64,000 nucleotides of DNA from Pseudomonas sp. MYb118 (GCF_040947875.1 NZ_JBFRXN010000003.1:496001-560000); one strand, 5' to 3'; positions 1 through 8,461 are shown, counted from the first letter of the stretch. Numbers and translations: made by a program. The notes: generated from the letters alone by a model not told the origin.

Positions 1-608
1 CCCGGTGGCCCCTCGATCACGCTGATTTGCGCGCTGAATGCCCGCTCGACTGCCTGGTACTGGCTTTCGTTCACCCCGAACGGATAAATGAGCCCCTGAC
101 CTGGAGCGAGCGTGTCGTTGCGCCCGGTGCAATAGGCTTGCAAGGCAGTGCTGGCGATGGCGGGCAGTTTTCCAAGCTGAGTCACGACATTTCTGGCTAT
201 CTCACTATCATCCTTCGACTGCGCTTGAGCGTGTCGAGCACTTGCAACCGTAGTGAAATAACCGAAGACCGGCGTATCCTTGATCGGGGTAGGGGCGGTG
301 AAGACGATGCCGTCCATCTTGTGGACGTAGGGCCTGGTGCCGCCCGGATAGTGCACCACGGCATATCGCTCGCCGTAGATCACCGCTTTTTCGATTGGTT
401 TCACGATCGTGCTGCCAGGTTTGGTCAGCAGCACATTGCTCAATTCACGGGAAGGTGATACTCGGCAGTTACTGAGCGGGCGGGTGTATTTTTTACTCGA
501 GGAGAAATGACACGTCAGCTCCAGTGCTTCGTACTTTTCGCTCCAGCGAATCGTCCAGTCGCTGATCCTTGCGGTCTTGTCCTCACCATCCACCTGAATC
601 GAAGCCAT
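1..608 (-). CDS. Superfamily I helicase-like ATPase, N-terminal part (runs off left edge)
   Basis: An uninterrupted minus-strand frame begins at an ATG at 606-608 (MASIQVDGEDKTARISDW) and continues to base 1. Its last visible residues are FGVNESQYQAVERAF followed by ISVIEGPPG. This is the Q-motif plus the opening of a Walker A loop (GPPGTGKT in the family), as in AAA_11/AAA_12-type superfamily I DNA/RNA helicases. About 202 residues are visible: a non-catalytic N-terminal region, then the start of the ATPase core. The rest of the motor lies outside the window, so its substrate cannot be judged. Helicases of this kind are common on genomic islands and in defence loci, and the neighbouring DNA is lower in GC than the rest of the window. 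The family call rests on the Q-motif/Walker A pair only. Confidence 0.75.
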   Translation of the reverse strand, partial: MASIQVDGEDKTARISDWTIRWSEKYEALELTCHFSSSKKYTRPLSNCRVSPSRELSNVLLTKPGSTIVKPIEKAVIYGERYAVVHYPGGTRPYVHKMDGIVFTAPTPIKDTPVFGYFTTVASARHAQAQSKDDSEIARNVVTQLGKLPAIASTALQAYCTGRNDTLAPGQGLIYPFGVNESQYQAVERAFSAQISVIEGPP

Positions 609-980
609 AATCCCTTATTCCTGTGCGCATGATATTCGGTCAATTCTTGTGCCGAATGCTGCTTTTTCCGCTTGTACATCATATTGCCACTATCGCATGC
701 AGGGTCGATAGCTGGTTTTTACATTTACGGTCGTCTTGCGCCACCTCACCCAGCGAAAGCATGTTTCGCGGCTTTCGCCGAACGCCTGCAATGGGGCAAT
801 AACCATACTCAATGAGCAAAATTTATCGAATGTGCAAAGGACGCTCAGAGCATGAGTGCGCTTGCAGTTAACCGAGTCATCTATGTTTGACCGATCAGCA
901 AGACGCTTGAACGGTGATACCCACTGCCTCGCCTCAACGGCAGCTTTGGGTCGATTGCGGTCACTCACGAGCGACAGCTG
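609..980. other. Non-coding or unassigned stretch
   Basis: This 372-base gap lies upstream of the helicase gene and at the 3' end of the next minus-strand gene. The open frames crossing it are short, have no convincing ribosome site and show no recognisable protein. It presumably holds the helicase promoter. I see no clear repeat or terminator. Confidence 0.4.
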
Positions 981-1448
981 TCAACCCATAGCGGACCCAG
1001 TGGTGCTTCTTTCTTCTTTCGTCATATTTGACTGTGTGCTCGCCTTTCGTGACATCATTAGCGTCTGGCACATAGCCGCCACTTCTGGGACAGCCGCAGC
1101 CAGCGTGGACAACACCTGATACATCTCCTGGGCATCTGGAAATGGATATACATCCAGGCTCATGGCAATCCTAAGCTTGCGCGGATCGTGCTGTTCTCTG
1201 AGCCACGTCTCGATCTCACGCGTCATTGCCGCGCCGTTATCGTTCGTTTGCCAAGCCAATAAATTGAACAATTCGACAACCAGCTCTTCGGCCACTGTTC
1301 GAGGTATCTCCTCAAAAAGGCGATTGGCTAGGTCAAGCTCGCCAAATACGCTTACCAATTCGTTCACCACGTCAAACGCCTGGGTGTATTCGGCGGCGTT
1401 ACGCTCAATATTAATGATGTCGAGCGCTTGTTTTAACGATGGGTGCAT
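981..1448 (-). CDS. Hypothetical alpha-helical protein (immunity-protein-like in size)
   Basis: This minus-strand frame encodes about 155 residues from the ATG at 1446-1448 (MHPSLKQALDIINIERN). The frame stays open further upstream (to 1532), but the extra residues are Arg/Cys-rich and look untranslated. The ribosome site before either start is weak. The protein is soluble, acidic and predicted largely helical (VNELVSVFGELDLANRLFEEI, then MTREIETWLREQ), with no signal peptide or membrane segment. I do not recognise a family. Its size, helical character and place in a low-GC accessory patch next to a helicase resemble polymorphic-toxin immunity proteins, but no cognate toxin is visible. That functional hint is only inference. 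Confidence 0.55.
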   Translation of the reverse strand: MHPSLKQALDIINIERNAAEYTQAFDVVNELVSVFGELDLANRLFEEIPRTVAEELVVELFNLLAWQTNDNGAAMTREIETWLREQHDPRKLRIAMSLDVYPFPDAQEMYQVLSTLAAAVPEVAAMCQTLMMSRKASTQSNMTKEERSTTGSAMG

Positions 1449-1777
1449 TTGGTCATTCCATGGTGTGGCAGGGAGATGCAAATCAGCATTGGACCCAACG
1501 CATCGTCGGAGCGTTGAGCTACGGTGCCGCAATTTCTCACAGCGTAGAAGACAGCGTTCACAGCGAAAAGAAATATCTTTTTACCTATTGCAAACGTCCG
1601 CTTCTGGCCGTTCTCTGCCGGTCACACTACCGCGAGTGTCGGTCAAGGTTATGCAATCGCGTGAGCCTCAGTGGTTCACTGGCCCAGTGCTTTTCCGTCA
1701 CATTTTGAGGCTGGCGTTTGGTGGTCTGCTCGGGGTTTCATCTCTAAGCTGCGCATCCATTTTTTGGAGCTCAGCCC
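1449..1777. other. Intergenic accessory DNA, no gene supported
   Basis: This 329-base stretch is lower in GC than the surrounding chromosome. It carries only short overlapping frames on both strands with no start-site support. It may be debris from an earlier insertion. I see no terminal inverted repeats. Confidence 0.35.
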
Positions 1778-1888
1778 ATGCAAGGATTGCTACGCGTCAA
1801 GCTCGCTGTGTTTTTGTTCACGCCTTTATTGGGTCGTGTGCTTCCCCTCACGTTCTGCTTCCCGCAGATCATCCTGATTCCCTGGTAG
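1778..1888 (+). CDS. Possible 36-residue hydrophobic peptide
   Basis: A GGAG sequence at 1766-1769 lies 8 bases before an ATG that opens a 36-codon frame ending in TAG at 1886-1888. The peptide starts MQGLLRVKLAVFLFTPL and ends PQIILIPW. It is strongly hydrophobic with two Arg and one Lys near the N-terminus, as in a single membrane-spanning peptide. Nothing else in the 600-base gap competes with it. It could be a small membrane toxin-type peptide or a chance frame. No antisense RNA promoter was identified. Confidence is low because it rests only on the ribosome site and composition. Confidence 0.25.
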   Translation: MQGLLRVKLAVFLFTPLLGRVLPLTFCFPQIILIPW

Positions 1889-2081
1889 TGGCGCCTGCGG
1901 TGATTGATCACTGCGGGGTTGGGTGTCCGGCTGGGGGCGATGTGGTCACGCTGTATCGTCAAGTCTAAGCGTGGGATTTACAGGGCACAGTCTGTGTACT
2001 GCGCCGGGCCAAAGCCGGTCCTTTCCGATCAATAGCGGGTATGGGCAGGAATACGAGCTGAGCAAATTGAGAGAAGCAGAA

Positions 2082-2115
2082 ACGACAAAGCCCTGAATAA
2101 TCAGGGCTTTGTCGT
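2082..2115 (-). terminator. Rho-independent-type terminator after tRNA-Ser
   Basis: A perfect 15-bp stem (2082-2096 pairing with 2101-2115) with a 4-base loop lies 8 bases beyond the 3' CCA of the tRNA gene. Read on the minus strand it is followed by a short T-rich stretch. Confidence 0.8.
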
Positions 2116-2122
2116 ATAAAGA

Positions 2123-2210
2123 TGGCGGAGGCGATGGGATTCGAACTCATGGACCTGTTACAGTCGACGGTTTTCAAGACCGTTGCCTTAAACCACTCGG
2201 CCACACCTCC
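2123..2210 (-). tRNA. tRNA-Ser (anticodon TGA)
   Basis: The minus strand reads GGAGGTG for the 5' acceptor arm and CGCCTCC plus discriminator G and an encoded CCA at the 3' end (2123-2125). The anticodon loop reads CTTGAAA, giving anticodon TGA (serine UCN). The TTCGAAT T-loop and a long variable arm typical of tRNA-Ser are present. The total is 88 bases including CCA. The 3' end faces the low-GC region at 1-2080, the usual side for island integration at tRNA genes. Confidence 0.96.
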
Positions 2211-2228
2211 ATATCTGTTGCGGGCGCC

Positions 2229-2256
2229 ATAATACCCGAATGAAACACACTGTCAA
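2229..2256 (-). promoter_or_regulatory. Sigma70-type promoter of tRNA-Ser
   Basis: On the minus strand a perfect -35 TTGACA (2251-2256) and a -10 TATTAT (2229-2234) are separated by 16 bases. They sit about 19 bases before the tRNA 5' end at 2210. Confidence 0.75.
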
Positions 2257-2333
2257 ACTCTGTCCATAGCTTGTTACAGAGCGTCTGTTATCATCTTTGC
2301 GACTGAACGTTTCAAACCAACAGGAGTGTCGCC

Positions 2334-3005
2334 ATGCGCGAACAGGATTACGCAGTTCACAACAGCGTGCAGGCTGAGCAGCTAGAGGTTAGCCGCGTCC
2401 TGCGCAACACTTACGGCTTGCTGGCGTTGACCCTCGCTTTCAGCGGTGTGATGGCGTTTGTCGCCCAGCAGATGCGTGTTGGCTACCCGAACATCTTCGT
2501 GGTGCTGATCGGCTTCTACGGCCTTTTCTTCCTCACCAACAAACTCCGTGATTCCGCGTGGGGCCTGGTGTCGGCTTTTGCCCTGACCGGTTTCATGGGT
2601 TTCATCCTCGGCCCGATCCTCAACCGCTATCTGGGCATGCAGGGCGGCGCGGAAGTGGTCAGCTCGGCGTTTGCCATGACGGCGCTGGTGTTCGGTGGTC
2701 TGTCGGCTTACGTGCTGATCAGCCGCAAGGACATGAGCTTCCTCAGTGGTTTCATCACTGCCGGTTTCTTCGTGTTGCTGGGCGCTGTGGTCGCGAGCTT
2801 CTTCTTCCAGATCAGCGGTCTGCAACTGGCGATCAGCGCAGGTTTCGTGCTGTTCTCGTCGGTCTGCATCTTGTTCCAGACCAGCGCCATCATCCACGGT
2901 GGTGAGCGTAACTACATCATGGCGACCATCAGCCTGTATGTTTCGATCTACAACCTGTTCATCAGCCTGTTGCAGATCTTCGGCATCATGAGCCGCGACG
3001 ATTAA
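2334..3005 (+). CDS. yccA: Bax inhibitor-1/YccA family membrane protein
   Basis: This is a 223-residue integral membrane protein with a short polar N-terminus (MREQDYAVHNSVQAEQLE) followed by about seven hydrophobic segments from residue 25 to 218, the layout of the BI-1/YccA (UPF0005) family. The motif HGGERNYIMATISLYVSIYNLF near the C-terminus is typical of the family. In E. coli, YccA interacts with and modulates the FtsH membrane protease; the same role here is inference. A good ribosome site (CAGGAGTG) precedes the ATG. The gene stands alone and ends in a strong terminator. Confidence 0.93.
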   Translation: MREQDYAVHNSVQAEQLEVSRVLRNTYGLLALTLAFSGVMAFVAQQMRVGYPNIFVVLIGFYGLFFLTNKLRDSAWGLVSAFALTGFMGFILGPILNRYLGMQGGAEVVSSAFAMTALVFGGLSAYVLISRKDMSFLSGFITAGFFVLLGAVVASFFFQISGLQLAISAGFVLFSSVCILFQTSAIIHGGERNYIMATISLYVSIYNLFISLLQIFGIMSRDD

Positions 3006-3022
3006 TCATCGTTCATGAGTGG

Positions 3023-3047
3023 AAAAACCCGCTTCGGCGGGTTTTTT
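3023..3047 (+). terminator. Terminator of yccA
   Basis: A GC-rich stem (3023-3032 with 3037-3046) closed by a TTCG tetraloop is followed by a run of T. The A/T flanks on both sides mean it can also serve the convergent Lrp-type gene. Confidence 0.9.
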
Positions 3048-3071
3048 CTTGCCTGCGATTTGTGCAAACGC

Positions 3072-3509
3072 TCACGCCATCGGCGGCAGGCGGCGTTTGA
3101 CCGGGGTTTTCTTGACGATGGCGGTGTTTGTTTCGGCGTGGCTGTTGAGGCGGTCGAGCAGGGTGTCCAGCTGCTCCATCGAGCGCACGTGCAGGCGGGC
3201 GATGAAGCAGTCGTCGCCGGTGACCTTGTCGCACTCGGTGAATTCCGGGATCGCCTGGATCTGCCGCTCCACCTCATGCAACTGGCCGGGCAGGGGGCGG
3301 ATGCGCACGATGGCCTGGAGCTGATAACCAAAGCATTTGGGGTCGATCTCGACGGTGTAGCCCTTGAGCACACCGCGCTCTTCCAGGCGGCGTAAACGCT
3401 CGGCGACGCTGGGCGAAGACAGGCCGCTGAGGTTCGCCAGGGCCTTGAGCGAGCGTCGCGAGTCTTCCATCAGGGCGGCGATCAGCACCTGGTCGATGTC
3501 GTCAGTCAT
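3072..3509 (-). CDS. Lrp/AsnC family transcriptional regulator
   Basis: This 145-residue protein has the standard Lrp/AsnC layout. An N-terminal winged helix-turn-helix (about residues 4-60, LKALANLSGLSSPSVAERLRRL) is followed by a RAM ligand-binding domain (about 65-140) with the VTGDDCFIARLHV strand motif. Proteins of this family sense amino acids or related small molecules and usually control neighbouring transport genes. It is transcribed divergently from the DMT exporter at 3643. Auto-regulation and control of that exporter are therefore likely, though this is inferred from gene order only. Confidence 0.93.
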   Translation of the reverse strand: MTDDIDQVLIAALMEDSRRSLKALANLSGLSSPSVAERLRRLEERGVLKGYTVEIDPKCFGYQLQAIVRIRPLPGQLHEVERQIQAIPEFTECDKVTGDDCFIARLHVRSMEQLDTLLDRLNSHAETNTAIVKKTPVKRRLPPMA

Positions 3510-3642
3510 GGCGTAACCCCCGGTAAGGCAATTGATCGAATCTGCCTTGATAAAAAAGGCAGATGCCGAGTTTAGCCTGCTTTTTGCGCTGGAGGAGCCC
3601 GCCTGTGAGTCGGCATACTTTGTTCACAAACACAGGAGCCTG

Positions 3643-4539
3643 ATGATGGACAAGAACATACGCCGCGGATCCTTTGAAATGACCGCCGCCATGCTGATTT
3701 CCGGGACTATCGGCTGGTTCGTGCTGGTGTCCGGGCAACCGGTGCTGGATGTGGTGTTCTGGCGTTGCCTGTTCGGTGCCGGCACCTTGTTGCTGATCTG
3801 CGCCGCGTTCGGCTTCCTGCGCCCGGGCATCCTGACCCGCACCACGTTCCTGCTGGCGGTGCTCAGTGGCGTGGCGATTGTCGGTAACTGGGTGCTGTTG
3901 TTCGCGTCTTACTCGCGGGCCTCGATTGCCATCGGGACTGCGGTGTACAACGTCCAGCCGTTCATGCTGGTGGGGTTGGCGGCGCTGTTTCTCAACGAAA
4001 AGATCACCCTGCAGAAGCTTTTCTGGTTGGGCGTCTCGTTTCTCGGCATGCTGGCGATCGTCAGCGCCCATGGCGAGCAGGGCGAGGCCGGCAGTGACTA
4101 CCTGGTGGGCATTGCCCTGGCGCTGGGGGCGGCGTTTCTGTATGCGATTGCTGCGCTGATCATCAAGCGCCTGACCGGCACGCCACCGCACCTGATCGCG
4201 TTGGTCCAGGTCAGCACCGGCGTGTTGCTGCTGGCGCCTTTCGCGCATTTCTCCGCGTTGCCCCAAGCACCGAGTGCGTGGGCGAGCCTGGTGACCCTCG
4301 GCATCGTGCACACCGGCGTGATGTATGTGCTGCTGTACGGCGCGATCCAGAAACTGCCGACCGCACTGACCGGTGCGCTGTCGTTCATCTACCCGATTGC
4401 GGCGATCTTCGTCGACTGGTTTGCCTTTGGCCATCGCCTGCAAGTGCTGCAATGGATCGGTGTCGCGGCGATTCTGCTGGCGGCGGCCGGCATGCAACAG
4501 GGCTGGAGCCTCAGGTTTCGCCGCACCGTCACGCCGTAA
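3643..4539 (+). CDS. EamA/DMT-superfamily inner-membrane exporter
   Basis: This is a 298-residue membrane protein with about ten transmembrane segments arranged as two EamA repeats, the usual drug/metabolite transporter layout. Conserved signs include the Asn-Pro region AVYNVQPFMLVGLAALFLNEKI in the first half and HTGVMYVLLYGAIQKLP in the second. AGGAG ends five bases before the ATG at 3643 (MMDKNIRRGSFEM); longer in-frame starts read through the divergent promoter. RhaT/EamA exporters move amino acids or other small metabolites. The divergent Lrp-type regulator suggests an amino-acid-like substrate, but the sequence cannot tell which one. Confidence 0.9.
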   Translation: MMDKNIRRGSFEMTAAMLISGTIGWFVLVSGQPVLDVVFWRCLFGAGTLLLICAAFGFLRPGILTRTTFLLAVLSGVAIVGNWVLLFASYSRASIAIGTAVYNVQPFMLVGLAALFLNEKITLQKLFWLGVSFLGMLAIVSAHGEQGEAGSDYLVGIALALGAAFLYAIAALIIKRLTGTPPHLIALVQVSTGVLLLAPFAHFSALPQAPSAWASLVTLGIVHTGVMYVLLYGAIQKLPTALTGALSFIYPIAAIFVDWFAFGHRLQVLQWIGVAAILLAAAGMQQGWSLRFRRTVTP

Positions 4540-4542
4540 GCA

Positions 4543-5583
4543 TCAGATGCTCCAGCGTGGGGCGGTCTTGGCCAGGCGCTGGCGCATTTCGCCGATGTTG
4601 TTGGCCATCTGCCGGATCAACAGGCGATAACCGTCCAAGGGGTGGTAAACCGGCGTATCCAGGCTCGCCACAGCGGGCGGTTCAACGGGACGGTTGAGGC
4701 GCTGAAAGTCCCCGGATTTCAGCGCCCGCGCCATGCCCACCAGTTGCACGCGAATCTGCCGATGTTCGGCTTTCAGGGCCGATTGCAGGTGCGCCATGGC
4801 ATCTGGATCGTTGGCGTCGGGGCGGGTGTTGCCGAGGATTTCCAGGGTGCTGACGCACATGCGCAGATGGCGCTGGATGGCGTCGAGTTCGGTCATGGAA
4901 ATCTTCACTTCCTTGGACACCGACGGCATCAGCGAGCGCAGTTGCACCATCACCGTGTTCAGCCGATTCATCAACTTCACATACTCGTCGGCGTTGACCG
5001 GTTGGCCATTGATGATGCGCCCATAGATGGCGGCGCAATCACGCAGGGCGTCGGCCAGGTTGTAGCGCCAGGAATAAACCGCGTACAGGGGCAGGGCGAA
5101 AGAGAATGCCAAGGCCAGGCCAATGCCGATCAGGATGTCGACGCCGCGCCACAAGCCATCGGACACCGGGTTATCACCATGCCCGGCGACGATGAACACG
5201 GTAATGCCCGCCAGCAGCGCGGTGTAACCGCCCTTGCCAATGGCGTGGTAGGAGAAAAAGCCGCAGATCACCGCCATCGCGAAGTAGGTCAGCCACGGCA
5301 TCCCGAGCCAGGCCTGTTGCACCACCAGCAGCAGGCCGATGCTGGCGCCGAGCAGGGTGCCGATGGCGCGTTCGGCGGCCTTCTTGCCGATGTTGCCATG
5401 GTGTTGCAAGCCGCCGATCACCACCAACATGGTCACCGACGCCCACTCGCCATGGGGCAGGTTGATGCCGGTGGTCAGCAGGATCGTCGCCAGCAACCCC
5501 AGCGACACACGCACCGCGTGAATCAGTTTGGCATGGCGGTAGCGCCGGTACGGGTCCAGCAGCGGACGCAGTACACGGCGCAC
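4543..5583 (-). CDS. FUSC-family inner-membrane protein (aromatic acid exporter-like)
   Basis: A 346-residue product is obtained from the GTG at 5583. Six hydrophobic segments (about residues 25-170) contain the FUSC signature GGLQHHGNIGKKAAERAIGT. A cytoplasmic helical region with the ALKSGDF segment forms the C-terminal half. FUSC proteins are related to the AaeB/YccS inner-membrane components of p-hydroxybenzoate and fusaric-acid efflux. This one is half the usual fused length, as in single-module members. The GTG start has no ribosome site. An AGGAG overlapping the upstream stop sits 7 bases before an in-frame CTG at 5619, so translation may begin there instead. It lies 47 bases downstream of the dehydrogenase gene and is probably co-transcribed with it. 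Confidence 0.88.
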   Translation of the reverse strand: MRRVLRPLLDPYRRYRHAKLIHAVRVSLGLLATILLTTGINLPHGEWASVTMLVVIGGLQHHGNIGKKAAERAIGTLLGASIGLLLVVQQAWLGMPWLTYFAMAVICGFFSYHAIGKGGYTALLAGITVFIVAGHGDNPVSDGLWRGVDILIGIGLALAFSFALPLYAVYSWRYNLADALRDCAAIYGRIINGQPVNADEYVKLMNRLNTVMVQLRSLMPSVSKEVKISMTELDAIQRHLRMCVSTLEILGNTRPDANDPDAMAHLQSALKAEHRQIRVQLVGMARALKSGDFQRLNRPVEPPAVASLDTPVYHPLDGYRLLIRQMANNIGEMRQRLAKTAPRWSI

Positions 5584-5630
5584 CAGAGGTGGCAGTCGTT
5601 GGGTGTTGAACGTACTCAGGTGAGGGCTCC

Positions 5631-7256
5631 TCAGAAAATGTAGTCGGTGGTCAGGAAGCTCGAGTTGCGCCCGCTGATGATGTCGCTGACCAGCTCCTTG
5701 TTGTTTTCCTGGAACTTGGTTGCCACCAGCGTACGGATCGAGAACACCCGCAGCGCATCATGTACCGACAATGTGCCTTCGGCCGAGTTCTTGCGGCCGT
5801 TGAACGGGTAAGTGTCGGGACCGCGCTGGCACTGGGCGTTGAGGTTGATCCGCCCGACCTGGTTGGCAAAGGTGTCCACCAGGCGGCCGACCGCCACCGG
5901 GTTGGTGCCGAAGATACTCAGTTGCTGGCCAAAATCCGACTCCAGGACGTAGTCGATCACAGTGTCCAGGTGCTTGTACGCCACGATCGGCACCACCGGG
6001 CCGAACTGCTCTTCCTGGTAAACGCGCATCTGCGGCGTCACCGGGTACAGCACCGCCGGGTAGAAGAACGACGCCCGCGCTTCGCCGCCATTGGGGTTGA
6101 CCACGCGGGCGCCTTTTTCGACTGCATCGGCGACCAGACCATGCAGGTAATCCACCTTGCTCGACTCCGGCAGAGGCGTCAGGGCCACGCCGCTTTCCCA
6201 AGGCATGCCGGGCTTGAGGGTGGCGAGCTTGGCGTTGAATTTTTCGATGAACGCTTCGACCACGTCTTCGTGGACGAAGAGAATTTTCAGCGCGGTGCAG
6301 CGCTGGCCGTTGAATGACAGGGAGCCGGTGACCGCTTCGCTGACCGCGTTGTCCAGGTCGACTTCCGGCAGGACGATGCCGGGGTTCTTCGCATCCAGGC
6401 CCAGTGCAGCGCGCAGGCGGTGAGGTTTGGGGTGCAGCTTCTTCAGGTCGCTGGCGGCCTTGTTGGTGCCGATGAAGGCGAAGATGTCGATCTTGCCGCT
6501 GGCCATCAGCGCGCTGACGGTTTCGCGACCGCTGCCGTAGATGACGTTGATCACGCCGGCCGGGAAGCTGTCGCGGAATGCCTCCAGCAGTGGGCGGATC
6601 AGCAGCACGCCAAGCTTGGCCGGCTTGAACACCACGGTGTTGCCCATGATCAGCGCCGGGATCAGCGTGGTGAAGGTTTCGTTCAGCGGGTAGTTGTAGG
6701 GGCCCATGCACAGGGCCACGCCCAGCGGTACGCGACGGATCTGGCCGAGGGTGTCCTGTTCCAGCTCGAAGCGGCTGGAGCGGCGGTCGAGTTCCTTGAG
6801 CGCGTTGATGGTGTCGACGATGTAGTCGCAGGTGCGGTCGAATTCCTTTTCCGAATCCTTGAGGTTCTTGCCGATTTCCCACATCAGCAACTTGACCACG
6901 GCGTCGCGCTGCTGGCGCATGCGTGCGAGGAAGGTTTCCACATGCTGGATGCGCTCGGCCACGCGCATGGTCGGCCACAGGCCCTGGCCACGGTCATAGG
7001 CGCGCACGGCGGCGTCGAGGGCAGTGAGGGCGGTGTCGGCATCGAGCAGCGGGGTGCTGCCGAGAATCACCTGCTCGTCGCCGTTCTCGCCGGTCAGATA
7101 AACCGGGCTGCGCACCTGGGCGAGGGGCCCGGACCAGGTTTTCAGCTGGCCATCGACCAGGTATTCGCGCTGCTCGGTGCGGCCGTCGAGGCGGTATTTT
7201 TCCGGGATGTCGCTGGAGTCGGGAAACAGGTTGCCAAGAATATGTTCAGTGGTCAT
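5631..7256 (-). CDS. gapN: NADP-dependent glyceraldehyde-3-phosphate dehydrogenase-like aldehyde dehydrogenase
   Basis: This is a 541-residue aldehyde dehydrogenase of the GapN type. GapN oxidises glyceraldehyde-3-phosphate directly to 3-phosphoglycerate with NADP, bypassing the phosphorylating route. The nucleophile Cys320 is in SLSFNGQRCTALK, the oxyanion Asn188 in GPYNYPLNE, and the cofactor loop VVFKPAKLG is present. GGAG followed by TAAAAAC precedes the ATG at 7256 (MTTEHILGN). A longer frame from 7283 has no ribosome site. In the segment that normally holds the general-base Glu (ELGGK), this protein reads ALGLDAKN with Asp288, so the base may be shifted. Substrate is assigned by family resemblance only. 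Confidence 0.85.
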   Translation of the reverse strand: MTTEHILGNLFPDSSDIPEKYRLDGRTEQREYLVDGQLKTWSGPLAQVRSPVYLTGENGDEQVILGSTPLLDADTALTALDAAVRAYDRGQGLWPTMRVAERIQHVETFLARMRQQRDAVVKLLMWEIGKNLKDSEKEFDRTCDYIVDTINALKELDRRSSRFELEQDTLGQIRRVPLGVALCMGPYNYPLNETFTTLIPALIMGNTVVFKPAKLGVLLIRPLLEAFRDSFPAGVINVIYGSGRETVSALMASGKIDIFAFIGTNKAASDLKKLHPKPHRLRAALGLDAKNPGIVLPEVDLDNAVSEAVTGSLSFNGQRCTALKILFVHEDVVEAFIEKFNAKLATLKPGMPWESGVALTPLPESSKVDYLHGLVADAVEKGARVVNPNGGEARASFFYPAVLYPVTPQMRVYQEEQFGPVVPIVAYKHLDTVIDYVLESDFGQQLSIFGTNPVAVGRLVDTFANQVGRINLNAQCQRGPDTYPFNGRKNSAEGTLSVHDALRVFSIRTLVATKFQENNKELVSDIISGRNSSFLTTDYIF

Positions 7257-7442
7257 GTTTTTACTCCATGTGAGGTCCGCCATGCGGTGGCGGCCTGTCG
7301 TTCAAATTCAGTTCAAAGGTTATACGCCTAATTGGTCCGACTTTTTAAGCGGCGATGTCATGTTCCGGCGATCTTTTCTCTTGAGCGCCCACAACGGCCA
7401 ACGCTGGGGGTAAACTTCGCGCCTCATTCTTAAGGAGTTCAT

Positions 7443-8351
7443 ATGAGTTACTACCAGCCGGGCATTCTCGCCACCCCCGTCCCACTTCATGCCCGTCATA
7501 TGTTCTTCGCGCTGGAGTCGGTCGAGGCTCTGCCGGCCGCGCTCGACAAGCTGATGCCGGTAGTGGACGGCAAATCGGCGGTGGTCGGTTTCGGTGAGTC
7601 CCTGGTCAAGGCGCTGCACGGCCGGATCGAAGGCCTGCGTGCGTTCCCGGCGCTGACCGGTGTGGGCGTCGATAACCCATCGACCCAGCATGCGCTGTGG
7701 TGCTGGCTGCATGGCGTCGATCGTGGCGAACTGCTCAACCGTAGCCGCGCCGTCGAAGCCGCGCTGGCACCGGCGCTGCGTCTGGTGCAGATGAACGAAA
7801 CCTTCCGCCACCTCACGGGCCATGATTTGACCGGCTACGAAGACGGCACCGAAAACCCGCATGACGAAGAGGCGATCGCCGCAGCGCTGGCCAGTGACGG
7901 CGGCGAGGCCCTGGTGGGCGGCAGCTTCGCCGCGATCCAGCAGTGGCAGCATGATCTGCAAGGTTTTCATGCACTGGCGGCGGATGAGAAAGACAACATC
8001 ATGGGCCGTCGCCTGGCCGACAACGAAGAGATCGACGATGCACCGGTCTCCGCCCACGTCAAACGCACCGCCCAGGAAAGCTTCGCCCCCGAAGCGTTCG
8101 TGGTACGCCGCTCGATGCCGTGGATCGAGGGTGATCGTGCCGGCCTGATGTTCCTCGCGTTCGGCTTCTCCCTGGATGCCTTCGAAGCGCAACTACGGCG
8201 CATGAGCGGCCTGGAAGACGGCATCACCGACGGCCTGTACCGCATCAGCCGCCCGATCACTGGCGGCTACTACTGGTGTCCGCCCATCAAGGATGGCCGC
8301 CTGAACCTGAGTGCGCTGAACCTCCACCGACACCGCCTCACATTTCTGTAG
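7443..8351 (+). CDS. Dye-decolorizing (DyP-type) heme peroxidase
   Basis: This 302-residue protein carries the DyP hallmark GXXDG as GYEDGTEN (residues 131-138, distal Asp134). A proximal heme ligand is expected at His205 (VSAHVKRT), with Arg223 in the distal region. DyP peroxidases use hydrogen peroxide to oxidise dyes, phenolics or heme-like substrates. There is no signal peptide or Tat motif, so it is cytoplasmic or exported by another route. A perfect ribosome site (AAGGAG) lies six bases before the ATG. Its stop codon TAG is shared with the first bases of the adjoining REP element. Confidence 0.94.
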   Translation: MSYYQPGILATPVPLHARHMFFALESVEALPAALDKLMPVVDGKSAVVGFGESLVKALHGRIEGLRAFPALTGVGVDNPSTQHALWCWLHGVDRGELLNRSRAVEAALAPALRLVQMNETFRHLTGHDLTGYEDGTENPHDEEAIAAALASDGGEALVGGSFAAIQQWQHDLQGFHALAADEKDNIMGRRLADNEEIDDAPVSAHVKRTAQESFAPEAFVVRRSMPWIEGDRAGLMFLAFGFSLDAFEAQLRRMSGLEDGITDGLYRISRPITGGYYWCPPIKDGRLNLSALNLHRHRLTFL

Positions 8352-8461
8352 GAGCGAGCTTGCTCGCGATGGAAGCCCAGACACCGCGGGGTATCAGGCC
8401 GCCAGCGTCATCGTTGGCGCCCATCGCGACGGTTCGACGCCTCGACAAGCTCGCTCCTACA
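8347..8461. repeat. REP pair (inverted, BIME-like)
   Basis: Two outward copies of the TGTAGGAGCGAGC palindrome about 70 bases apart follow the peroxidase gene. The first copy supplies the gene's stop codon. Confidence 0.9.

Noticed and set aside
690..968. Minus-strand frame of about 90 codons in the gap near the left edge
   Set aside because: No ribosome site, Cys/Arg-rich composition unlike a protein, and no recognisable motif.
2382..2897. Long minus-strand frame opposite yccA
   Set aside because: It mirrors the codon pattern of the plus-strand gene and is very rich in His, Glu and Gln, as antisense frames of high-GC genes are.
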